DNA of 36,019 nt, from assembly GCA_963722665.1 (NCBI GenBank), contig CAVRNW010000012.1, positions 1-36,019 on the forward strand, in the 5' to 3' direction. The translations under genes and the position numbers were made by a program. Below the pieces are notes generated by a model. That model had not been told where the DNA came from, searched no databases, and saw only the letters and a program-made list of their open reading frames with translations. This DNA comes from Site-B1 sp963722665 (GTDB taxonomy: Bacteria > Bacteroidota > Bacteroidia > Flavobacteriales > Flavobacteriaceae). Below are positions 25,420 to 35,285 of this stretch, piece by piece (the first letter of the stretch is position 1; each line of letters opens with the position of its first letter).

Positions 25420-26619
25420 ATGAGTAAAAAATTGTCTCCCTTTTCAAAACAACAACTGCTTCCACAGGAAGAAATGTTAGAAGTTTTAAAGCGCAAAGGG
25501 GACCTCTTTATTGGTATTCCAAAAGAAACATCATTTCAGGAAAAACGTGTTTGTTTAACACCGGATGCAGTCTCAGCATTAGTAACCAATGGTCATAGAG
25601 TGCTTCTTGAATCCGGGGCTGGAAATGATTCTAAATTTAGCGACCATGATTATAGTGAAGCAGGTGCCGAGATCACTAAGGATACGGCAAAGGTATTCTC
25701 CTGCCCTATTATCTTAAAGGTGGAGCCACCAACCTTGGAGGAGATAAAACTTATTAATCCACAGACTCTGTTAATTTCTGCTCTTCAGCTTAAAACTCAG
25801 CATAAAAAATATTTTGAAGCATTAGCAACCAAAAGAATTACAGCATTAGCCTTTGAATTCATAAGGGATGATGATGGCGCCTATCCGGCAGTAAGATGTC
25901 TTAGTGAGATAGCCGGAACTGCGTCTGTTTTGATCGCTTCAGAATTACTTACTAATACAAATAATGGTAATGGCCTGATGTTTGGAAACATTACTGGTGT
26001 ACCACCCATTGAGGTCGTAATACTTGGAGCAGGAACTGTTGGAGAATTTGCTGCAAGAGGAGCTATTGGCCTTGGTGCCAATATTAAAGTATTTGATAAC
26101 TCTATTTCAAAACTGAGAAATATACAAATAAACCTAGGCAGAGCTATTTACACCTCTACCCTCCAACCAAAGAATCTATTAAAAGCATTAAAACGTTGCG
26201 ATGTTGCAATTGGTGCAGTAAGAGGTAAGAACAGGTCGCCAATTCTGGTAACTGAAGCTATGGTTGAAATTATGAAACCAGGTTCAGTCATAATTGATGT
26301 AAGTATAGATATGGGAGGCTGTTTTGAGACTAGTGAAGTGACGAGTCATACTAAGCCTACATTTACAAAACATAATGTTACTCATTATTGTGTTCCAAAT
26401 ATTCCGGCTAGATATTCACGAACTGCTTCTGTATCAATTAGTAATATTTTCACTCCATACTTACTCCAAATTGCCGATAATGGTGGTATTGAAAATGCCT
26501 TAAGATTTGACAGAGGATTAAAAAATGGTCTGTATTCTTATCATGGTGTGTTAACCAATAAGTCGGTTGCTGATTGGTTCGACCTCAAATACAGTGATAT
26601 TAATTTGTTAATGTTTTAA
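25420..26619 (+). CDS. ald: alanine dehydrogenase (AlaDH/PNT family)
   Basis: The 399-residue protein begins its AlaDH_PNT domain at IGIPKETSFQEKRVCLTPDA (residues about 32-51) and has a Rossmann NAD site GAGTVGEFAARG (203-214) with VFD at the end of strand two. It interconverts alanine and pyruvate plus ammonia with NADH. A flavobacterial N-terminal extension of about 30 residues (MSKKLSPFSKQQLLPQEE) precedes the domain. A perfect inverted repeat lies just before the start. The next gene starts directly at the base after the stop codon, so they are co-transcribed. Confidence 0.92.
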   Translation: MSKKLSPFSKQQLLPQEEMLEVLKRKGDLFIGIPKETSFQEKRVCLTPDAVSALVTNGHRVLLESGAGNDSKFSDHDYSEAGAEITKDTAKVFSCPIILKVEPPTLEEIKLINPQTLLISALQLKTQHKKYFEALATKRITALAFEFIRDDDGAYPAVRCLSEIAGTASVLIASELLTNTNNGNGLMFGNITGVPPIEVVILGAGTVGEFAARGAIGLGANIKVFDNSISKLRNIQINLGRAIYTSTLQPKNLLKALKRCDVAIGAVRGKNRSPILVTEAMVEIMKPGSVIIDVSIDMGGCFETSEVTSHTKPTFTKHNVTHYCVPNIPARYSRTASVSISNIFTPYLLQIADNGGIENALRFDRGLKNGLYSYHGVLTNKSVADWFDLKYSDINLLMF

Positions 26620-26994
26620 ATGACACTGCTAAAACGTTTTGGTTATTATTTGGGAGGATTTTCAATTGGATTGGTTATTCTGGCATTTTTCCTCAATGGG
26701 AAAAAAGTCTCCTGTGACTATAGTCCTTCTGCCAGAGTAAAAAAAAATATTAGATCCAAACCATTGAACTATTCTGATGAATCCCGAGAATTGATTAATT
26801 TAAATGATTTAGATAGTATTTCAATAGATCATATAATTTCCAAGGGTTCAGTTAATTTTTCTGAAAGCAACACCAAACTTGATTCATGTAAGATCTATAT
26901 TATTGAAGGGGATCATGCAGATCATCAATACAGGTTAACTGTTGCAAATTGTGATAGTATAGCAACTTTGAATAAAATTGAACTAATAAAATAA
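26620..26994 (+). CDS. small membrane-anchored protein, DUF4258-like
   Basis: The 124-residue product has one N-terminal membrane helix (GYYLGGFSIGLVILAFFLNG, residues about 8-27) followed by a soluble part of about 95 residues (KVSCDYSPSARVKKNIRSKP, HIISKGSVNFSESNTKLDSC). Relatives I recall next to ald are annotated DUF4258. Role unknown; probably exposed outside the inner membrane. ATG is the base after the ald stop. A strong terminator overlaps its stop codon. Confidence 0.78.
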   Translation: MTLLKRFGYYLGGFSIGLVILAFFLNGKKVSCDYSPSARVKKNIRSKPLNYSDESRELINLNDLDSISIDHIISKGSVNFSESNTKLDSCKIYIIEGDHADHQYRLTVANCDSIATLNKIELIK

Positions 26995-27019
26995 AGCCCG
27001 GTAAAAACCGGGCTTTATT
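26990..27019. terminator. strong bidirectional terminator between the ald operon and the repeat protein gene
   Basis: aataaagcccgg (26990-27001) pairs perfectly with 27008-27019 around taaaaa, with T runs after it. It serves the plus-strand gene ending at 26994 and the minus-strand gene ending at 27022. Confidence 0.92.
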
Positions 27020-27021
27020 TT

Positions 27022-30000
27022 TTATTGAAGTATTATTTTCTTAGTAATAGCCGCCTCTCCACTCTGTTTAAAGGTAATGAAATAAATACCTTTTGATAAA
27101 GACGAGAGATCATATTGTTTATTGATGACCGTTCCGGCTTCTGGTTCAAAACTTTCACTGGTTAACACCTTGCCTAAGATATCAGATACATGAATACTGG
27201 ATATGTTTTCTAAGCCTGAAAGCTTAATATTTATTTGACCATCTGTTGGATTAGGATAAACTATAAAATCAAAATCAAAGTCTTGTGGTTCAATATCAAT
27301 TGCCTGACAATCGCTTACAGCAACCATGACATCTGCATTTTGAGTTGAAATTCCATTAGACACTGAAACCGTATACACTGTTGTTTCCACTGGAGAAACT
27401 GATATGCTTGCTGTTTCTTCACCTGTACTCCATGTAAAGAATTCACCTCCGGAAGCTGTTAAAGTTGTTGATTCGCCAAAACATATTTCCAGATCCTGAC
27501 CTGCACTGGCATTTACCTGTTCAACAACTGTTACACTAACATCATCAGTATTGGAGCATCCATTTACAAAGGTTTCCACAGTATAAACAGTTGATTCAGT
27601 TGGTGAAACAGATATGCTCTGCGTTGTTTGACCATTACTCCATAAGTATGAATTTCCTCCTGTCGCTGTAAGAGTCACATTTTGACCGGATTCAATGGTA
27701 ACATCGTCCCCTGCATTTGCGGCCGGGATTAAATTAACATTTACAGTTATATCGGCTTCATCTGAAGATGAATTATTGGAAACGACCACAGAATAAGTAG
27801 TAGTTTGTGATGGACTTACTTCTATACTTTGAGTGGTTTCTCCTGTATTCCAAAGGAAATAAGAACCACCTGCGGCGTACAATGTCGTACTCTGGCCCTG
27901 GCAAATGGTTGGCTCTCCATTAACGGACGCACTAACCCCAACAATCACCGTCACCTGGTCAAAATCTGTACAACCGTTTTCTAACACTTCAACCGTGTAC
28001 ATCGTGGTTTCTGCAGGTTGGACCATAATTTCCTGAGTGGTTTCTCCCGTACTCCAAATAAATTCTGAGCCTCCTGAAGCTGTCAATGTAATTGATTCAC
28101 CATGTAATATTGTTCGATCTTGTCCTGCCTCAGCTATTGGATTAGGGTTTACATTTACTATTACATCATCAGAATCTGAAACTGCATTATAATAAGCTGT
28201 TACAGTATATGTTGTCGTAACAGTTGGACTTACCTCAATACTTTGAGTAGTTTCACCTGTATTCCATAAATACGTTGTACCACCGGAAGCTGTTAAAGTC
28301 ACACTTTCATTTTCACAAATGGTTTTATCTGCTCCTGCATTAGCAGTTACTGTATCCGGTTCAAGAACAGTCACAGTTACGGAATCTGAATTTGTACATC
28401 CATTTAATGTTGCGGTTACGGTATAGGTTGTAGTTTCCGTGGGAGACACAGTTATCGATTGCGTTTCTTCACCAGTACTCCAAACAAAAGTACCATCACC
28501 ACTAGCAGTAAGAGTAATGCTTTCGTTTTGATAGATGTCCACGTCATTTCCTGCGTTGACCGAAGGCCTGGGACGTACTGTAACGGTTACATCATCTGTC
28601 GCTGAACAACCATTATTTGTAACAGTAACAGTATACGTTGTTGTATTCCTCTGGTGATCACTGTAATACTTTGACTTGTTTGACCTGTATTCCATTCGTA
28701 AGAATCACCTCCACTTGCCGTTAATGTAATGCTTTCATCAAGACAAATTTCTACATCATCACCTGCATTGGCAGTTGGTAATGGATTAACTGTTACTATA
28801 ACACTATCAGTTGATTCATTGCCTTCAGAATCTGTTCCTGTTACAGTATATGTTGTTGTTTGATTTGGTGATACAGTTAATACTTTGAGTTGTTTCTCCT
28901 GTATTCCACAAGAAATTATTTCCACCTGATGCTGTTAGAGTTGCACTTTCACCTTCACAAATAGATTGATCTTCACCCGCACTAACTATAGGTGGTTCGC
29001 TACTACCAGCTAAGTCTATTACATAAGCCTGTATAGGCAACTCTCCACTACCCCAATCCGTCGCAAATACTATTTTATCTCCATTAGGACTAAATATTGG
29101 TTGTGTTTCATTATCATAACCGCCTAAAGATTTTCTTATAGATGCAACTCTATAAGGGTTACCTCCATCTAATCTTGTTATAACTAATTCATCATAATAA
29201 GGTAAATACCCACCAGTTTCTGCTGCTATACTAGAAAGTGCATAACCTTGTTTATTTATATTTCTGCAAGATGTATGTATTGACCAACCGCCTGTGATTA
29301 AATTTGTTTTAGTACCATCTGAAAACTTCCTTGCTATAATTATTCCAGAATTACCTTTATCTGTACCTACAGCATAGTCTTCGCCATTCCATTGACACAT
29401 ATCGTTATGACTTGGTTCGCCTTGACCTGTTAAGGCATTAATCCACGTATCGTGAAGTACTGGTGATGAACCATCTGCACCATCCCAAGTCCATAATCTT
29501 GTTTCATCATATGCATTTACAAAATTTCCATTTGCGTGTATGTAATCTCCTGTAGCACTCATTCCCATATCATCAATACTACCATTCATAGTGCTTAAGT
29601 CTATATCTGCTGATTTATTATCTGTACTACTATCATAAGCAAACCCTACTGTTTTCCCATCCGATGTTCTTGTTGCATAACACGCTATTCTATTTCCATC
29701 ATCACTCCAATTACCAGAATACCCTAAACTGCAACCCGAATAACCACTCCATCCGCTACCTAATTTAATATGTGTTCCTGTTTTCCAATCCATAGTATAA
29801 ACACCATCATCTTTTAATAATAAAAATAAGTCAGGATCTGTTGGATGCCATCTTACCTCTGCAGCTCCACTCGTAGAAGGTACTGGTTTAATAGGGACAT
29901 AAGTGTTTCCATCTAATAATATATGATGTTGTTTTTCTAACCTCATTACAGATTGGTCTGCATTCCACGCTTGTCGTAAATTATAACCTTGTCTTGCTGT

Positions 30001-30255
30001 GGATGACCAAGTATGGTTTGCAGCAGAATCTGAATAGTTAATTGGAGTACCAGGATCACCCACAATTCTAATTATTGTTGTTCCAAAATCAGGATCAATA
30101 GCCGTATCTAAATAATCTGGTTTTGATAAAGCTCCTACATTAGGGTAATATTGTGTTAATGAAGTATCTAATCCTGCATAAATATCCGCTGGTTGTTGAG
30201 AATAACCATAGCTACTTGTTGCTAAGCATAAAATAGTTAATAAAAGTTTATGCAT
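27022..30255 (-). CDS. T9SS-exported multidomain protein: propeller-like N-terminus, eight Ig/PKD-like repeats, sorting domain; three frame errors
   Basis: Start is ATG 30255 (MHKLLLTILCLATSSYGYSQ, a signal peptide), not the 16-residue longer upstream frame. Residues about 25-430 look like a TolB/WD40-like propeller (PIFSPNGDKIVFATDWGSG; WHPTDPDLFLLLKDDGVYTM). Then come eight repeats of about 70 residues (pattern AGxDxxICxxESxTLTASGG...WNTGETTQSIxVSP) and a type A sorting domain (FIVYPNPTDGQINIKL ... LSKGIYFITFKQSGEAAITK) at the C-terminus. The frame breaks near 28877 (ATTAACTG for ATTACTG) and twice near 28645-28660 (GTGATCACC and GAGGAAT, each with one extra base). Repaired, it is about 1076 residues. 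It should be secreted by T9SS and fixed to the cell surface or released; ligand unknown. PorX upstream is a possible regulator. Confidence 0.82.
27300..28990 (-). repeat. eight tandem Ig/PKD-like coding repeats, about 210 bp each
   Basis: Units begin at residue strings such as VSAGEDQ, TANAGDD, SVNAGND, TANAGAD, IAEAGQD, ASVNGEP, AANAGDD and NASAGQD. Each has LTASGG or a near variant, WxTG, and TTTYTV-like strings near the end. The Cys pair (IC ... NGC) is kept only in some units (for example the second), so a disulphide is not universal. The units differ at the DNA level, which points to old duplication rather than recent expansion. They occupy most of the 3' half of the gene. Confidence 0.9.
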
Positions 30256-30634
30256 AGATTTGATTTTTCCATTTACATGGACTTGAGATTTTGGGGATTT
30301 CATATTTTTATAGATTTTGGGGATCTTAAATTTATTTTGCTATTAATTTTGGGGCTTAATAATGTAAACTTAATTAAAAATGATAAAAACATAAATTATT
30401 ATAAAAACAATTCGATAAACTACACAAAAATGTACTATAATACTTACTAAAAAATGCAATTAAAAGATGTTTAATATCATTTTGTCGTTTTTATTAGGCT
30501 TTTTTCAACTAAACATTTAAAATTAATTACGTCTAAATTATGGATTTGGATCATAAGAATAATAAATAGTTATTAACCGCTGTTGATTACTAAAAATTTG
30601 TTTTAATTTAGGCATTTTAAATTATTTAGCCATT
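30256..30634. other. 379 bp intergenic region with three ATTTTGGGG direct repeats
   Basis: The word attttgggg occurs at 30288-30296, 30314-30322 and 30346-30354; the first two copies share a 12-base version (gattttggggat) 26 bp apart. On the minus strand they lie 33-99 bp before the start of the T9SS protein gene. The right half is very A/T-rich and shows no clear TAnnTTTG promoter for the polysaccharide operon that begins at 30635. No gene is supported; a 66-codon open frame at 30250-30450 is low complexity. Confidence 0.55.
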
Positions 30635-31879
30635 TTGAGAATAAAAAAATATTACGGTCTTATTGAGAATTTCATTTCACTAACTTTACTTAAAGTTGTA
30701 GATGCATTTATTCCTTTAATCATTATTCCTTTTTTAATTTCAATAGTAGGTAGCGAAAATTATGGAAAATATGCTTTTGCCTATGCCCTAATTTTTTATC
30801 TTATTAATTTAATTCAGTATGGTTTGTCACTATCTGCCGTAAGGCTTATAGCCATTAATAAGGACAATAAAAATATGTTGAACAAGATCTACAGTGATGT
30901 TTTTACAACACAACTCTACATATTTTTATTTGTATGTTTTTTACTTATTATATTAGTTTTATTTGTCAATAAATTCAACTCTTATTTTTTGATATACATA
31001 TTTTTCATTTTATACCTTTTAGGTGAATTATTGTTCCCGCTTTGGTTTTTTTTAGGAATTGAAAAAATGAGATTTATTACTATTGTCAATGTTATTTCAA
31101 AATCTACATTTGCATTATTCGTGTTTATATTTATTAAAGAACAGTCAGATTTCATCTATATTTCATTGTATCAATCAATTGGATTCTTTCTAGCTGGCCT
31201 AATAGCACAAGTAATTATTTTTAAAAAATTTAAAATATGTCTAAAATTATCTGCATTTAAAGAAGTTAAATTAATATTGAAGAATGGAGTTAGTGCTTTT
31301 CTGACAATGGTTACACCCACTTTATATTCTAATACATCCATATTTCTAGTTGGCTTTTTTGGAATACCTCAATACGTTGCCTTTATGGAAATTGGTTCAA
31401 AAGTGTCTGGTGCTTTTGGTGTGTTAAATGGAGTTTTAACAAATGTTTTTTATCCATTTATTAATAGAAATAAAAATGCCATTAATAAAATAAAATATTT
31501 ATTCATTGCTTCTGGATTTATTCTCTCAATGCTAATGTTTTTGCTTTCCGAATTTTTAATTGGGTTATGGCTACCTGAACCTTCTCCTGAAATAATCAAA
31601 GTCGTTAAATTACTGAGTCCAAGCCCGTTTTTAATGTCTGTAATTTCTACATTTGGGGTTAATGGGTTAATGGTTCAAAATAAGGATAAACTCTATTTAA
31701 AGGTTGTTATCATTGGGTCATTCTCTGGGTTAATTGCTGGATTAATTTTAATTCCCAAATATTTTTATTTGGGTGGAGCAATTGCTATAATAATTGCCAG
31801 GACAATTAAAGCCATATTATCTTATTATTATAGTCAATCGATTTTAAACCCCATTAAACCAGATTCTAATGAAATTTAG
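30635..31879 (+). CDS. Wzx-type polysaccharide flippase
   Basis: The 414-residue integral membrane protein has about 12 hydrophobic segments and an N-terminus (IENFISLTLLKVVDAFIPLI, GSENYGKYAFAYALIFYLIN) typical of the polysaccharide transporter branch of the MOP superfamily. It should move undecaprenyl-linked repeat units across the inner membrane. The start is TTG 30635; no in-frame ATG lies near, and the frame is open upstream only to 30587. It is the first gene of the plus-strand operon and overlaps wzy by 11 bp. Sequence is strongly A/T-rich, as often in glycan loci. Confidence 0.88.
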   Translation: MRIKKYYGLIENFISLTLLKVVDAFIPLIIIPFLISIVGSENYGKYAFAYALIFYLINLIQYGLSLSAVRLIAINKDNKNMLNKIYSDVFTTQLYIFLFVCFLLIILVLFVNKFNSYFLIYIFFILYLLGELLFPLWFFLGIEKMRFITIVNVISKSTFALFVFIFIKEQSDFIYISLYQSIGFFLAGLIAQVIIFKKFKICLKLSAFKEVKLILKNGVSAFLTMVTPTLYSNTSIFLVGFFGIPQYVAFMEIGSKVSGAFGVLNGVLTNVFYPFINRNKNAINKIKYLFIASGFILSMLMFLLSEFLIGLWLPEPSPEIIKVVKLLSPSPFLMSVISTFGVNGLMVQNKDKLYLKVVIIGSFSGLIAGLILIPKYFYLGGAIAIIIARTIKAILSYYYSQSILNPIKPDSNEI

Positions 31880-32981
31880 CTATTACCTTTGGGGATTATA
31901 TTTAATTGTTTATCCTTTTTATTTCTTTGAACAAGGAAAACCTCAAATTGCGGATATTTTCGGTGTTATAATTGTTGCCATAAATCTTAAATCTATTGTT
32001 AGAAGTATTAATTCTAATACGATGACTAGATATCTATTTTTGTTTGTTCTTTACTCCTTTATTGTTAATACTGCCTGGATGCTAATTTTAGGCAATAGTT
32101 TTGAATTTGATGATCTTATGCTAAAGCATAGTCTTTATTATACTTATGGCTTTTTAATGTTATTATTCGTGTTCAGTAAAATAAAAGACGATGAATTTTT
32201 GAGAATTACTTTTTATTCTATAGGACTTAGCGTTTGTCTTCAATTACTTTTATGGCCATTTTTTACGGATCAAAGTGGAAGAACACAAATGTTTTTTAAA
32301 AACCCTAATCAATTAGCCTTCTGGGCCTTAAGTTTATTGTTAATTACAAATATGCTAATCAAAATAATCAATCCTAAAAAACTTTATCAAATTATTTTTA
32401 TTGTTGCTTGTACTTTTTTGGCATTTATCTCTGCCTCAAAAGCCGCCATTTTAGGTTGTGTCTTATTCTGGATTTACTATTTTATTAATTCAAAGAGAAA
32501 AATATTGGTTTTTACCATAATTGTTATCGGCTCTAGTATTTTTTTAATTAGTAATAAGGATATTAAACTTGAACGAATTTCTTTGATAGACAATATTATA
32601 GAGCGCATTACGGAAAAAAAACCTGCTAATCAGCAGGGTTTTGAAGGAAGAGGTTATGGCCGAATTATTAGATACCCAAAATATCTGTTTTTTGGAGCAG
32701 GTGAAGGTAAAGTTGAGCGTTTTAATGAACATCTAGAATTGCACTCGACTTTGTTCAATATATTGTTTAGTTACGGAATTATTGGTTTATCAATATTTAT
32801 TTTTGCTTTATCTTCAATTTTTAAGAATGCTTCAATTGAAGTTCTTGTATATTTTATGATTGTGATAATGTACACTTTAGTTCATATGACATTGCGAGCC
32901 CCTTTATTTTGGATTTTACTATTGATGCTCTACATTTTGAAAGAAAAGGTGAAAGAAGATCATAAAATAATTTTACAGTGA
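31869..32981 (+). CDS. Wzy-like O-antigen/capsule polymerase
   Basis: The 370-residue membrane protein has about ten helices and a large loop between residues about 230 and 300 (GRGYGRIIRYPKYLFFGAGE, then ELHSTLFNILFSYGIIGLSI). This fits the O-antigen ligase/polymerase Wzy_C type, with the GAGEG...ELHS string in the active loop. It should join repeat units in the periplasm; ligase activity cannot be ruled out. ATG 31869 overlaps the flippase end by 11 bp, and its TGA overlaps the GTG start of the next gene. Confidence 0.83.
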   Translation: MKFSYYLWGLYLIVYPFYFFEQGKPQIADIFGVIIVAINLKSIVRSINSNTMTRYLFLFVLYSFIVNTAWMLILGNSFEFDDLMLKHSLYYTYGFLMLLFVFSKIKDDEFLRITFYSIGLSVCLQLLLWPFFTDQSGRTQMFFKNPNQLAFWALSLLLITNMLIKIINPKKLYQIIFIVACTFLAFISASKAAILGCVLFWIYYFINSKRKILVFTIIVIGSSIFLISNKDIKLERISLIDNIIERITEKKPANQQGFEGRGYGRIIRYPKYLFFGAGEGKVERFNEHLELHSTLFNILFSYGIIGLSIFIFALSSIFKNASIEVLVYFMIVIMYTLVHMTLRAPLFWILLLMLYILKEKVKEDHKIILQ

Positions 32982-34079
32982 AAAATAAGAGGTTATGTAT
33001 AGTTGGTGGTGAAGACGTTGATAAACGAATCCCAATATCAAAATATTTAATTGATGCCGGTTTTGATGTGACTATATTAGGGACCAGTTCCAAAAAATTC
33101 CCGGATAATGTTACTTATATAAATTATAATTTATATCAGGAGATTTTCTTTAAAAAGGGACTACAGAACAATACAATTCTATAAATCCTTTTTTAAAGAG
33201 AACTCTTTTGATATTGTTCAAACTTTTGATACAAAACCAGCTTTCCTTTTGCCTATTTCTTTGTTTAAATCAAAAACTCCTATTGTGAGAACTGTAACTG
33301 GATTGGGAACGATTTTTATGTCTAACACTATATTTAGTAAAATTCTAAGAAATGTATATTTTACACTTCACTATTTAGTAAGAAATAGAGTATCCATGAC
33401 TGTTTTTCAAAACACTGATGATAAAGATCTCTTTTTGAGCAAACGTTTGGTTAATCAAAAGAATCATTCCCTTATATTGAGTAGTGGTATTGATTTAAAA
33501 AATATAAATAATAGAGCAACTCGAAATAATGAACAATTTACATTTATTTGTGTGGCACGACTCGTTTATGAAAAAGGCATAATAAATTTAATAGAAGCCG
33601 CCAGAATTTGTGCAAATCAAGGATATAATTTTAAAGTTCAAATTGTTGGTCCTTTGGAAGAAAATTCAAAACGTCTTAATGAAGACATATTAAAACAATA
33701 TGATGATGTTGTAGATAGACTTGGTGCAAGAAATGATGTTATGGATTTATTATTAAAAGCCGACGCCTTTATTTTGCCTACATTTAGAGAAGGATTTTCC
33801 AGAGTCCTGCTTGAAGCAGCAGCAGTTGGACTCCCAAGCATTACAACAAATGTTCCGGGAGTTGGTGAAATTGTACGAAATGACGAAGAAGGACTGATTG
33901 CCGAGGTCAAAAACTCAGAATCTTTGGCAAATGCAATGATCAAACTAGCGACTAATAAACCACTTGCCGATAAATTCGCACAGAACGCCTTAAAACGAGT
34001 AGAATTATTCAGTTTAGATACTGTGGCAAAGCAATATATCTCTATATTTAATGCCATAATTGAAAAAAAAACTGAATGA
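32978..34079 (+). CDS. GT4-type glycosyltransferase, split by a 1-base frameshift
   Basis: GTG 32978 overlaps the wzy stop as GTGA and begins NKRLCIVGGEDVDKRIPISK, the Rossmann start of GT-B enzymes. This frame ends at 33184. Removing one G in the run at 33157-33159 gives KKDYRTIQFYKSFF and joins to the body at 33249-34079 (LLPISLFKSKTPIVRTVTGL, FICVARLVYEKGIINLIEAA, and the EX7E motif in REGFSRVLLEAAAVGLPS). The full product is about 366 residues, normal for GT4 enzymes. It adds a sugar to the lipid-linked unit; the sugar cannot be read from sequence. Its TGA overlaps the aminotransferase ATG. Confidence 0.82.
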
Positions 34080-35285
34080 ATATTCCTTTTTCCCACCTTA
34101 TATAGATCAGAATGTTCTAACGAAGTTGAAGATTCCCTTAAGTCGGGATGGATAACAACTGGTCCAAAAGTTAAGCGGTTAGAAGAACTAGTATTCGATT
34201 TATACTAAGGCACCTAATACTTTATGTGTTAATTCTGCAACATCAGGTTTAATGTTATCATTGGCTTGGTTTGGTGTTAGAAAGGGATGATGAAGTTATA
34301 ATACCGGCTTATACTTATGCTGCAACCGCTTTAGCGGTTATGCATGTGGGCGCTACACCTGTAATGGTGGATGTAAATGAGGATTTTAATATATCCTTAA
34401 AAGAAATTGAAAAGGCCATAACCATAAATACGAAAGCTATTATTCCCGTTGATATAGCTGGATGGCCATGTGATTATGATGAGATTAATGACTTAGTTTA
34501 AGGAAAAAATATCGCGTTTGTTGTAAGCCATCCATAATATCAGGAAAAATTAGGTAGGGTTTTGGTGATTTGCAGATCTGCTCATTCTTTGGTGCCGACC
34601 TATTAAGGGAAACAAAGTGGGGTCTTGAGCTGATATTACTAGTCTTTTCTTTTCATGCAGTAAAGAATGTCACAACAGCTGAAGGAGGAGCAATATGCTT
34701 AAATTTCCTAGAACCATTCAATAATGAAGACCTATACAAGTCTTTGAGGTGCTATTCACTAAATGGACAAACCAAAGATGCCTTTTCTAAGAGCAAGGCA
34801 GGATCATGGCAGTATGATATTATTTATCATGGATTAAAAATAAACATGCCAGACGTACTGGCAGCTATTGGAGTTGGTCAAATGGCAAGTTATTTTGAGA
34901 AAGTTCTGGGAGAACGAAAGCGCATCTATGAATTCTACGAAGATTATTTCTCTGATAAAGAATGGGCTATTCTCCCCCTTTTCAAGATGACGAAAAAAAA
35001 TCTTCTTGCCATTTGTATGCATTAAGAGTTCAAAATGTAAGCGAAAAAGAGCGTGATAAAATTATAGAGCTTATTTCTAAAGACGGAGTTGCAGTTAATG
35101 TACATTTTCAACCTTTACCTCTTTTAAGTTTATTTAAAGAAAAAGGGTTTAACATAAATAATTATCCTGTTGCATTTGATAATTATAAAAGAGAAATATC
35201 ATTGCCCATTTATCCACAATTAAATGATGAGCAGTTATTATATATTGTTAATACAGTCACTAATGCAGTAGAAACTGTAATATGA
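34076..35285 (+). pseudogene. DegT/DnrJ/EryC1/StrS aminotransferase, many frame breaks
   Basis: ATG 34076 (ATGA overlap with the glycosyltransferase) opens MNIPFS, but the frame stops within ten codons. Across 34090-34650 the conserved protein can be followed only by hopping frames: PPYIDQN, DSLKSGWITTGPK, NSATSGLM, GDEVIIPAYTYAATALAVMH, then QEKLGRVLVI and SAHS. From about 34640 it is nearly continuous: SFHAVKNVTTAEGG with the PLP-binding Lys, SLRCYSLNGQTK, and from 34962 the last frame CHLYALRVQNV to VNVHFQPLPLL. At least ten indels, both insertions and losses, are needed, plus one or two in-frame stops. Intact members transfer an amino group to a nucleotide keto-sugar. With the PglC-like gene next, a 4-amino sugar is a reasonable guess. 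Either local read error or a decaying gene. Confidence 0.75.

Noticed and set aside
27300..28990. Repeats that might be a CRISPR array
   Set aside because: The unit is about 210 bp, lies in frame and encodes an Ig/PKD-like domain. There are no short constant repeats with unique spacers.
30250..30450. A 66-codon plus-strand open frame in the intergenic region before wzx
   Set aside because: It is low complexity (Ile/Asn/Lys/Leu from A/T-rich DNA), overlaps the start of the minus-strand T9SS gene, and matches no family.
33638..34096. A 152-codon minus-strand open frame opposite the GT4 gene
   Set aside because: The plus strand has the GT4 EX7E motif and domain, and the minus frame is a Ser-rich shadow with no recognisable fold.
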